DNA from: Sinanaerobacter sp. ZZT-01
GTDB lineage: Bacteria > Bacillota > Clostridia > Peptostreptococcales > Anaerovoracaceae
NCBI RefSeq assembly: GCF_035621135.1
Contig: NZ_CP141728.1
Coordinates: 310,001 to 374,000 of the forward strand
Reading direction: 5' to 3'
Length of the DNA stretch: 64,000 bases
Part shown: one piece after another, positions 50,601 through 58,500 of the stretch
Position numbering within the stretch: the stretch's first letter is position 1
How the letters are laid out: each line of letters starts with the position of its first letter
Position numbers and translations under genes: made by a program
Notes under the pieces: model-generated
The model's input: only the letters and a program-made list of their open reading frames with translations
The model's database searches: none
What the model was told of the DNA's origin: nothing

Positions 50601-53600
50601 ACCTTCTGTGTTAAGTCCACACCTGACCAGTCGTAGTTATCAATGTCATTTGGCGTAAACACCACATCATAGCCGCTGTTGGCAACAGTAGGAACGATGC
50701 TGCCATCCTTCCATGCCCATGTGCCGGTTTTAGAGCCACCGGTCAACCCAGAGTCGCTAAGGAGCTGCCCGTAGGTAATGCTTGCTGCCGTAGGCAATAT
50801 GAACGCTTCCGGCGTTGCCCGATTGACTGCAAGGTTTACCTTCTGTGTTAAGTCCACACCTGACCAGTCATAGCTATCCGTATCATGCGGTGTAAATACC
50901 ACATCATAACCGTTGTTGGCTACGGTGGGAACGATGTTTCCGTTCTTCCATGCCCATGTGCCCGTTTCGGAGCCACCGGTCAGTTTGGAGTCGCTGAGAG
51001 GCTGCCCGTAGGTAATGCCCGCAGCAGAAGGCCAAACAACATCGCTATTGCTAGCGGTAATTTTTTTGACGGTCAGATTAAAATTTTTGGTGGCGGAAAT
51101 ACCCACGTTATCTGTAGCCTTTATGGAAAAGGAATACGTTCCGGCTGGCGCAATGCTACCATCAATGGTCAGTTCCCCTGTAGCGGCATTTATAGCCACA
51201 CCTGCCGGAATGGTTCCCTCTAAGCTATAAGTAATCGCTCCGGAACCGCTGGCGGTGAAGGTACATGTTTCGTTAGATTTTTTCACGACAATCAAGCTGG
51301 TATTGGAATCCGTAAATCTAACGGTTCGGACGGTCGTTGCCGCTTTTGCAGCTGAGTTGCTCCAGCCCTTGCTATTGTACGCCTGCACCGCAAAATCGTA
51401 TGAAGTTCCGTTTGCAAGGTCACTAAAGGTGTGGGTGAGTCCGTTGCTTACCGCAGTCCAACTACTACCACCGTCTTTTGACACCCGATATCCTGTAATA
51501 CCTACTCCCCCCGTATCCAAGGGTGCTGTCCAGTTCAGGAGAACATTTCCATCCTCATCCGGTATGGCGGTAAAGCTTTGAGGTTTTTCGGGAACGGCAG
51601 CTATATCAAAATACCCTGAAACAGCTTCACCATCGCCGGAAAGATTGCGTGCATATACCTGAAACGCTTGCTGTTGACCCCAGCTTATCACATGAAAATT
51701 GGGGTCCTTTTCTGTAAAGGTATAGCTGTTATTGTTTCCGGCAGATACAAACACCCCCATCGAGCCTATACATACCATGTATTCTGTAATTGTGCTGTCT
51801 CCCGGAAAATCAGGCGCCGCCCAGGTCAAAGTGATACGCTTCTTATCGTCATCATCTCTGAAGGTGGTGATAGCAAGGGTTTTCGGCCCACCGGGCTTGT
51901 GGCCGGGGATGGCCTCTATCGTTGCTTTAGCGCCTTTTTCATCCCCCGTAACTGCCCGTACTGCTAGTGCATAGCTATGACCGTTCTCCATCCCTGTGAA
52001 CGTGTATGTCAAATTGCTGCCGGCACTTATCCAGGAACCGCCGTTGTCGTCGGAAACTTCATATCCAGTGATTCCATCGGCATTGCTAGTAGGAATCGAC
52101 CATTGTAATGTAATTTCCTGATTGCCCACAGTTGTTTTAAGGCTTTGCGGCGCTGATGGCGCTAAACTAATCAAATGCGCAGGAAGCGTGCTACTCTGTT
52201 CCCCACCCACATTTTTAAGAACAGGCAGCTTTTTGGTCTCAAAAACCCATGCAGAATCATTTGAAAACAAAGTACTGAAGTAATTATCAGCTTGGATAGC
52301 TGATGTGCTTATTGCGGCTCCATCTTTTCTACTACTGCCCTGTGGAGTTATCAACATACCTTCAAAGGCAACCTCACCCTGAACATTCCCTTGAGAAATA
52401 AATCCTGCCACACGCCCGATGTTTTCTGAACCACTTACACTAATATTCAGCGCTGCAAGGTCTTTAACAGCATAGGTATCGGTAATGCTGCCTGCGGCAC
52501 CTCCCGCTTTACTAGTTGCATTAATCGCTCCAGTCGCAAAACAATTCGTTACAGTTGAAGAAGAATACATGGAAATTGTGCCCACCACCCCGCCGATCTG
52601 TTGATACCCTTGAACCGAGCCGGTAGAATAACAATTTTTCACACTGCCTCGGGAGACATTGCCCACCACGCCTCCTTGAGATATGAAACCCCCTTGAAGG
52701 TCCACAGCGGCGTAACAATTACTTAGAGTCCCCATTTCCACACCGCCTGCCACGCCGCCTACATTGGTGGTAAAATTCGCATTAATACTGCCCGTAACGT
52801 AGCATTCAGATATTGTACCTTTAACCAGTCCCGCAATGCCGCCTATGTTATTTTTGGAAAATCCGGCGTTAATCTGGACATCTCTAAGACCGAGTTTTTT
52901 TACATCGCCCCATTGATCAATAACGCCAAACAGCCCCACATCGCTAATATCCGTATTTGTAACCTTTAAATTGCTGATGGTTTTACCATTGCCGTCGAAC
53001 TTTGACTTAAACGGAGTGTCATTGGAATTCCCAATAGGCGTCCAATCGGAAATTCCGGAAAGATCGATATCCGTTTCTAAGCAAAAATAAACGGTGCTGC
53101 CATATGCGTTTGCGTTAACTTTGCTTGCCATAAACACCAAATCATTGGCGTTTGTAATTTGATAGGGACTATCTACAGTACCCTCGCCCTCAAGCTTAGT
53201 TACCTCAGTTGTTGTCAGAAGCATCGCCGAAAACACCGAAAAATGCTCTGCAGGCACTTCCAGTGTCCCGGCCGCCTCGTCCACGGTGGTGTCCAAGCCC
53301 TTTGCTTCACTTAAAGAATCATCCATGTGAAAGACTTTCAGTTCCTGCGTGGGTGCGGTATCCTCCGTCACCATAGGCAGCTGCGCAAAGGAAACTCTGA
53401 CCTCACCCTTGCTGGTATCGGGCTGAAGCTCATTGCCATCCGCATCGGTGATGGTAATGTCAAAAGAAACCAGCTCCGCGACGGTTTTAGCGGCATCCTC
53501 CGCTTGGACTTCTTCGCTGACAGCACTTTGGATTTTCTCTTTGTCTTCTGCACTGGTTACTTTCTCAGCATGAAGGGCAGCCCCCTCCGGGAACACGTCC

Positions 53601-54427
53601 TTTTCCGCCTTAACAGTGATTTCGATGCCGTCTATGGTCTGGCTTTGGCTGAACACCCACTGGACGTTTTCCTCAATCTGCACCTGAATCTGCGGCAGAT
53701 TCACGCCGTCGGCAAGGGTATAGCCCTGCGGCAGAACCGGCTCATAGAAAAATACCGCACCAGCATTAGCGGAATCAAAGGTATCCGAACCACTGCGTTC
53801 CGCGTTGATTTCCCATGTGATGCCCGTCAGCGTCCGCTCTTGGGTGGTGATTGTTTCTGTCTCTGTCTGCTCGGTATCTGCATCGTCTAAATCTGCGCTA
53901 ATGGCAGAGCCGGTGGTGCTTGCGGCTAAAGGCACCTCTCCGCTGTCTAATACCACGGTAGCTTCGCTGTCCGTAGCGGTGTTATCTTCTGCTGCATTTG
54001 TATCCTCCTTTGGTTCTTCCGCGTCGTTATCCGAAACAGTAGAATCATCAGCAGGAGATTCGTCAACCACTGGCTCTTCTGGGGTGCTCTCATCAGGTTT
54101 TGCTTCTTCGGCAGGGATTTTCTCTGGCTGCGAATCTTCCACAATGTTTTCTGCTGTGTCCACCCCATAAACACTGAGTGTTACGCTAAGTGTTTCCGGC
54201 AGGTTAATGTCCGATTCCTCGGCACCCACTGCAAGCTGCTGAGTGGCAATCTCACTGGACAACTTTGCGAAAGCGGTAATGGTTTCCGCTTCCTGTGCAT
54301 GGGCAGAAACGCCATAGCCTGTGACCGGGTTCACCATCAGCACAGCCATCGTCAGTGCCAATAACCTCTTTGCTTTTTTTCTGACAGGAACGCTGTTTAG
54401 ACGCTCTGCCATTTGTTTTATTTTCAT
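47648..54427 (-). CDS. Giant SLH surface protein 2 with GLUG, Fn3 and wall-binding repeats
   Basis: A 2259-aa secreted protein from the ATG at 54427 (GGAGGGCATT upstream). N-terminal signal segment KRLLALTMAVLMVNPVTGYG, then an acidic Glu/Asp/Thr linker. A GLUG-like beta-solenoid (about 475-650; GGIAGLVKGTISECYVTGSI) is followed by three fibronectin type III-like domains (about 750-1030; ITLQWSIPTSNADGITGYEV) and cadherin/MBG-like repeats of 79 residues (about 1120-1360). More MBG/Ig domains, a Flg_new-like segment and a Gly/Ser linker lead to three SLH motifs (about 1950-2130; FTDTSTHWAKESIDYVV). The end has choline-binding-type repeats (GWVKDGDNWRFYSGK, GKWLEIDGKWYYFYTDG). Likely a wall-anchored adhesin. 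The c-di-GMP riboswitch lies just beyond its stop. Confidence 0.92.
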   Translation of the reverse strand: MKIKQMAERLNSVPVRKKAKRLLALTMAVLMVNPVTGYGVSAHAQEAETITAFAKLSSEIATQQLAVGAEESDINLPETLSVTLSVYGVDTAENIVEDSQPEKIPAEEAKPDESTPEEPVVDESPADDSTVSDNDAEEPKEDTNAAEDNTATDSEATVVLDSGEVPLAASTTGSAISADLDDADTEQTETETITTQERTLTGITWEINAERSGSDTFDSANAGAVFFYEPVLPQGYTLADGVNLPQIQVQIEENVQWVFSQSQTIDGIEITVKAEKDVFPEGAALHAEKVTSAEDKEKIQSAVSEEVQAEDAAKTVAELVSFDITITDADGNELQPDTSKGEVRVSFAQLPMVTEDTAPTQELKVFHMDDSLSEAKGLDTTVDEAAGTLEVPAEHFSVFSAMLLTTTEVTKLEGEGTVDSPYQITNANDLVFMASKVNANAYGSTVYFCLETDIDLSGISDWTPIGNSNDTPFKSKFDGNGKTISNLKVTNTDISDVGLFGVIDQWGDVKKLGLRDVQINAGFSKNNIGGIAGLVKGTISECYVTGSINANFTTNVGGVAGGVEMGTLSNCYAAVDLQGGFISQGGVVGNVSRGSVKNCYSTGSVQGYQQIGGVVGTISMYSSSTVTNCFATGAINATSKAGGAAGSITDTYAVKDLAALNISVSGSENIGRVAGFISQGNVQGEVAFEGMLITPQGSSRKDGAAISTSAIQADNYFSTLFSNDSAWVFETKKLPVLKNVGGEQSSTLPAHLISLAPSAPQSLKTTVGNQEITLQWSIPTSNADGITGYEVSDDNGGSWISAGSNLTYTFTGMENGHSYALAVRAVTGDEKGAKATIEAIPGHKPGGPKTLAITTFRDDDDKKRITLTWAAPDFPGDSTITEYMVCIGSMGVFVSAGNNNSYTFTEKDPNFHVISWGQQQAFQVYARNLSGDGEAVSGYFDIAAVPEKPQSFTAIPDEDGNVLLNWTAPLDTGGVGITGYRVSKDGGSSWTAVSNGLTHTFSDLANGTSYDFAVQAYNSKGWSNSAAKAATTVRTVRFTDSNTSLIVVKKSNETCTFTASGSGAITYSLEGTIPAGVAINAATGELTIDGSIAPAGTYSFSIKATDNVGISATKNFNLTVKKITASNSDVVWPSAAGITYGQPLSDSKLTGGSETGTWAWKNGNIVPTVANNGYDVVFTPHDTDSYDWSGVDLTQKVNLAVNRATPEAFILPTAASITYGQLLSDSGLTGGSKTGTWAWKDGSIVPTVANSGYDVVFTPNDIDNYDWSGVDLTQKVNLAVNRATPEALTWPTAAIITYGQKLSASALSGGSNQYGTFAWTNGNAVPTVSNSGYEVTFTPNANTTANYEAITGTTHTVAITVSKATPAVTVNAVVSDDAGSRKATLTATVTGAGDGENPTGAVKFVNSTSGSDEDIVGATAVTITGGKATYTWTGLASQIYKVKAVYNGSGNYNTATSTELSFDTNKQNQAALNIGSIGTKTYGDGTFTLSATGGNGGGAVTFESSDPTIVSIAGTTATIHKAGTVTITATKAADSTYNEATASVSLTVGKKTLTVKADDKLNVVKGAAIPELTYTVTGLVDSDTFTSPTISTTATDTNTVGEYDITISGGTLANANSYAVTYTNAKLTVVNATYTVTVTNGTGSGSYSEGQTVTITADSRGGYTFTGWSSSDGVTFANSTASTTTFTMPDKAVTVTANYSKNSSGDGGSSSGGGSSSGGSGAPTTTTPEKMPNQPVTATAPVAATAGTNGVASASIPDKAITDAIAKAQSDATSQGKTANGISVELNVTMPKGTASLTATLTRSSLDSLVRAGVSSLEINGSLVQVSFDKKALAEIQKQSSGNISIAIAPKTNLSDAAKKMIGTRPVYDITVGYGSGKTVSSFGGGIATVSIPYTLGKNEAVGGLYAVYVDAKGNATRIAGSAYDVNSGCVIFTTTHFSQYGIGYTAPTAKFTDTSTHWAKESIDYVVGRGLMSGNSETTFSPNSAMARGMLVTALGRLAGVDTKAYTKNSFTDVKADSAYRPYIEWAYSKGIIQGIGNSQFAPDRAITREEIAVIFANYAKATGYTLPITREASNYADASGIGSAYRDAVKAMQQAGIMMGGSDNKFNPKGNATRAEVSSMLGRYIKLTINPATAQGWAQNDAGQYLYYKDGKALTGTQTIDGVKYFFNTDGTLKTGWVKDGDNWRFYSGKTMLVGFWDLGANGNNKTYYFTKDGLMISGKWLEIDGKWYYFYTDGSLARSTKIDGYEIDKNGVRKTK
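50347..51058 (-). repeat. Three tandem 237-bp coding repeats in SLH protein 2
   Basis: Units encode variants of ITYGQLLSDSGLTGGSKTG, VPTVANSGYDVVFTPND and NYDWSGVDLTQKVNLAV. The marker GATTGACTGCAAGGTT occurs at 50584 and 50821, exactly 237 bp apart. Two units are near-identical and the third is diverged. Stalk-like repeats open to copy-number change. Confidence 0.8.
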
Positions 54428-54503
54428 AATGCCCTCCATTGCTCAATGCCCTTCTTTTTAAAGCGGCATTGCCTTATTATTTGTCTTACTGATATCCTTT
54501 CAC

Positions 54504-54899
54504 TTATCCACTACGACAAGCAACTGTTCCTGCATCCACCTTGGAAATGGCACTGAGCAACCTCGTGGCAAGTAGCTTTGTGCCAGGTGGACCGGTGCTG
54601 TAAAAGGTTACACCAATCCGTTTCGCTTCCGGCTCAAATTCCCTGCGGCTGCACAGCCAAAGGATGGGTAACGCGCGGTTCTGCGTCCGCAGATAATCGC
54701 AGGCGGCAAGTCCCTTTGCTCCGGGATATCCCACGATGGTAAGCGCTACAGGTGGACCGTCCCGCAGAAAATATGCCAGCTTTACATCACCGCGTCGCTC
54801 CGGTTCATCAAAAAAGCGTAAGAGACGGTATTCGCCGCAGTGTTCCAGTGTACGGATAAGTTCTTCCTCTATCCCGCACAGCGCAATGTTTTTTGTCAT
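54504..54899 (-). CDS. Degenerate receiver-like protein A
   Basis: A 131-aa protein from the ATG at 54899, with GAGAGGAGGAAACC upstream. The secondary-structure pattern is like a CheY/LytTR receiver: NIALCGIEEELIRTLEHCGE, the segment ALTIVGYPGAKGLAACDYL where the phospho-Asp should be, then LPILWLCSRREFEPEAKRIG and FYSTGPP in place of the KP motif. The Asp and Lys are both missing, so it cannot be phosphorylated normally. No output domain. It overlaps its upstream twin by 4 nt. It might sense protein partners rather than phosphate. Confidence 0.6.
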   Translation of the reverse strand: MTKNIALCGIEEELIRTLEHCGEYRLLRFFDEPERRGDVKLAYFLRDGPPVALTIVGYPGAKGLAACDYLRTQNRALPILWLCSRREFEPEAKRIGVTFYSTGPPGTKLLATRLLSAISKVDAGTVACRSG

Positions 54900-55276
54900 T
54901 TTGCGGTTTCCTCCTCTCCTTTTCCCGAAATCTTCAAACATCCTGCCACTGCTTCCCGAAACTGAACATCGGATACCGTCCGGCGCAGAAAACAGGTTAC
55001 ACGGTACTGATAGCCGAACAGGTTGTAATCCTCATCGGAAATCCACAGAAGGGGAACGTCCGGTGCTTTTTCTCTGAGACGACGTACCGCTTCCAGTCCC
55101 GCCACACCGTTTAACACGACAATGAGCAGCGAAAACGGCTTTAATTCCAGTATCTTTAGAAGTGCCCCTGCGCTATTACACTCCGTAATTTCAATCCTTT
55201 GTGGGAGAGCTGCCGTTACCAGACGGTTTTCCCAGACGTCCTCTTCCAAGAACGCCGCGCACAATGCGACATTCAC
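54896..55276 (-). CDS. Degenerate receiver-like protein B
   Basis: A 126-aa protein; the GTG at 55276 is chosen because GGAGGAGG lies about 5 nt upstream. Receiver-like: VNVALCAAFLEEDVW, then LLIVVLNGVAGLEAVRRLRE with Asn at the usual phospho-Asp position, VPLLWISDEDYNLFGYQYR, and CFLRRTV where a Lys-Pro is expected. It resembles the receiver part of LytTR regulators without the DNA-binding domain. First of a two-gene unit between SLH genes 2 and 3. Confidence 0.6.
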   Translation of the reverse strand: MNVALCAAFLEEDVWENRLVTAALPQRIEITECNSAGALLKILELKPFSLLIVVLNGVAGLEAVRRLREKAPDVPLLWISDEDYNLFGYQYRVTCFLRRTVSDVQFREAVAGCLKISGKGEEETAK

Positions 55277-55303
55277 GCGACCTCCTCCTTCCTTAAAATG
55301 CAA

Positions 55304-55530
55304 ATAAAAAACTACCGCACCTCTTCCACCGAAGAAGTATGATAGTTTTTATTAGGGTATCATTTTGTCAAGTGTTTTTCAATGGGTTATGATCAAGCGG
55401 TCGAAAATCTGCACAAGCGGTTATAAGTCCACTTGTTTTCAGCTCACTAAGCAGCTACAGGCGCCTGCCCTATCTGGCCATGAGGAGCCGTCAGACCCAA
55501 GGGCTTGATAACAGTTAAGCCCCTTTTTGT
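55304..55530. other. Structured intergenic region after SLH gene 3
   Basis: No gene seen. An imperfect inverted repeat AAAAACTA-C ... G-TAGTTTTT (about 55307-55352) precedes receiver-like gene B and could be a terminator on the minus strand. GGGCTT...AAGCCC with a T5 tail (about 55500-55524) is a terminator-like hairpin on the plus strand. The palindrome CAGGCGCCTG lies at about 55456-55465. No riboswitch core like those after SLH genes 1 and 2 is present. Confidence 0.5.
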
Positions 55531-58500
55531 TTACTCCTTGGTGTTTTGAATAAGGCGCATGAGGATTGCCGCAACTTGCGCACGGGTAGCATCGCCGTGA
55601 GGCATCAGTTTATTGTTGCTACCCTTTATTAGCCCGACATTAACTGCCCAGCTGAGCGAGGTCTGCGCATAGACAGAAACACCGTCATAGTCTGCGAATT
55701 CCCGAATAGCCATGCCGCCCTGTGTGGTGTCATACTTTTTATAAGCAGCATAGCGATAGAGTATCGCCGCCAGCTGTTCGCGGCTGATGGAGTTTGTAGG
55801 GCTAGACCCGTCAGAAATACCATTTTCCATTGCCCAATGACGAGCATCGTCCATATCGGTTGGCATCCTGCCATCCATTCGTGCAAGCACCATCCAAATC
55901 ATCTGGCGAGTCATAGCCGTGTTGGGACTGAACGTGGTAGCAGAAGTACCTGAGAATAGGCCGTTGTCGTAGGCGTAAGCCACGCTTCCATAGCTCCATG
56001 TATTTTGGTCTACGTCCGCAAACGGGAAGCTTACAATCAGATACTGAGACAAGTGGTCAGTTGTAAATTCTACCGTTCCATCGTTGTACGTACCACTCTT
56101 CGGCTCAATTGTGCCATCGTCATTGATGAACCAGACTGTGATGCTGTCTGCGTTTTCGCCGGATTTCAGCATGTACGGTACAGAAACATGAATCTTGCCA
56201 TTATGAAACGTGCTGGTCTTGGTGCCATTCACATAGATGTTTACGTCAACGACAACCGCCGTATTTGTCTGCTTGCCAAGTGCCTCTTTCTGCGTATCGC
56301 TGAGCTTTGTATGATCCACAGCCTCAACGGAAATCTTTACGTCACCCTTGTCTTTGATGGCATTAAGCGCAGTTTTATCAAGGGTCACAGTACCGTTTGA
56401 AAGCACAACTTCAAGACTTGCGGAGGTAGATGCGTTATCCACTGCCGAAACAAGCTTAGATGGGATAACTATGGCATTAACATCGAGAGCGGATACATTG
56501 ATTTTCATTGTGCCGGTGTTCTTAGCTGCGGAAGCAATCATTGAAAGCTGCGTGTCCGTGACAGAAATTGTTGCCGTGCTGTTAGAGACAGTGGCAGACA
56601 CACTAACCGTTCCGAAATCACTTGAAACCAGAGCAGTGGAAGCACTGGCAGAAGATCCGCCCGACGAACCGCCGGAAGACGATTTGCTTACAGTCAACAC
56701 TCCGTTATGATATATAATTTTTTCATTGTAGTTGTCACCTTCCGGTACAGCTGCGTCGCTGACAGCTATTGTGTAAGTATTACTTTTCCCCATATCTGAA
56801 TCACAGGTAAGGTTTGGGAGCTTTTTTAATTCTTCGTTTGGTGCAAGACCAGACACGGTATAAGTTAAAGTTGGTTTTGTATCGTTTATATATGCAGTTT
56901 TGTTATCAGCAGTGATGTTGATGGTAGCCTTACTGATGGTAAAGTTCACTACTCCAATACCCATGTAAGCTGGGTCGTTGTCGTCCACCGAAATAATCAA
57001 CCTATAGTTACCTGCATTCTTAGGAGCCGCAGATAAAGTTTGTCCACTGGCTGTTTGCCAAGTACAAGTATAGGCAGAAGGAGTTGTTACCATATTACCT
57101 GAGGTGGAAACAGGTGTACCAGAATAACTGATTTCATTACCGTCATAAGATTTATCTGTTACAGTTACACCTGAAATAGTTACAGGGACTTTGTCAGTAT
57201 AATCTACATTCACAGTGATAGTACTGTTCTCATAGTTATCCATACCCGTAACATCGATGGTTACGGCATCAGAGGTATAGTCCTGCATTTTATTTACTAC
57301 AAGAACGAGCGTATTTCCCTCCATAGTTGCACTGCTTAGGGAGTTATAGCTGTTACTGGTAACCGTAAATACAGGCGTACCGCCAGGAGTCAGCGGATAA
57401 CCACTGGTTTGAGTCAAGTCAAGACGTAGGGTGTAGTTATCTTGATTCTTTACCATTGTTGCAGGGCTGTTCAAGGTAAATGCGTCAGCTTTCAAGATTT
57501 CTACTGTTGTGGAGATTTCTTCAACCGGCTGATTTAGAGTATAGTTGCCTGCCATGACACCTGCCAGTGTCATGTTGCCAATGTTAATTGCATTGTAAGT
57601 CCCTGCGTCAGAGCCATTAAGGGTTCCTGTCAATCCATTGGTGTCTACATAGACCTCATCAGAATTTATAATGCCATTTAGTTTGGCATTTGTGATAGCC
57701 ACTGTATTTTCGCCATCATACTTTTTATTCGAACCGGTGACCTCGGAGAGAGTTAGTTCTTTCGGTAGGATAGTCGGTTTCAGCTTGCGCGTTAATTGAC
57801 CGTAGCTGTCAGGATTTTCAGAAGGTATAAACACGACAGTGTATTCTGTTGTATCATTTACAGTTGGATAAATAGCGTCTGGATTGTTGATTTTGTCATC
57901 CAATACCCAGCTTCCCGCTATGCCAGATGTCCCAGAATCAATAGTAAGGTTGCTTAAGGGAGTTCCATAAACTGCACTGTTAAAACTTGGCTCGCCAGCA
58001 GTAGGCAGTGTTTTTTCAGTGGTAAAGCTTAAAGCCTGTGTAGTCACATTGCCTGCCTTATCCTTGACCGTTGCGGTAAAGTCGTATTGTGTATTAGGAA
58101 ACAGATTTGAAATGCTAAATACACCGTTGTCACCACCGGTGATTGTAGGTTCACTGCCGCCGCTGGTTTTAGACAGTTCATAGCTGGCTATGTCAGAACC
58201 GTCGTCATTGGCATTTACGGTAACGATTGCTGCATTGTCAGTTATATTTGAATTGTTGATTGCTGATATTGTAGGTGCCGTTGAATCTCTCTTAATCTCA
58301 ATAGTCTTAGATGCGGTGACACTGCCGTCCGCAGTCTTTTTAAGATAATAGGTGTAGCTGCCATTCATATCCGCAGTGACAACTAGGAAGTTTTGCCAAT
58401 TTGCATTTTGCCCTATTTCTTTTGAAATCTGAAACCCATTTGGGGCATTGACAGTTACGTCGCCGATGTACCAGTTATCATTGCCTTTATTGGTGTCTGC

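Noticed and set aside
55315-55345. Segment AAGAGGTGCGG reminiscent of a lysine riboswitch core
   Set aside because: Only about ten bases match and none of the other conserved lysine-aptamer parts follow; better explained as part of a terminator-like hairpin.
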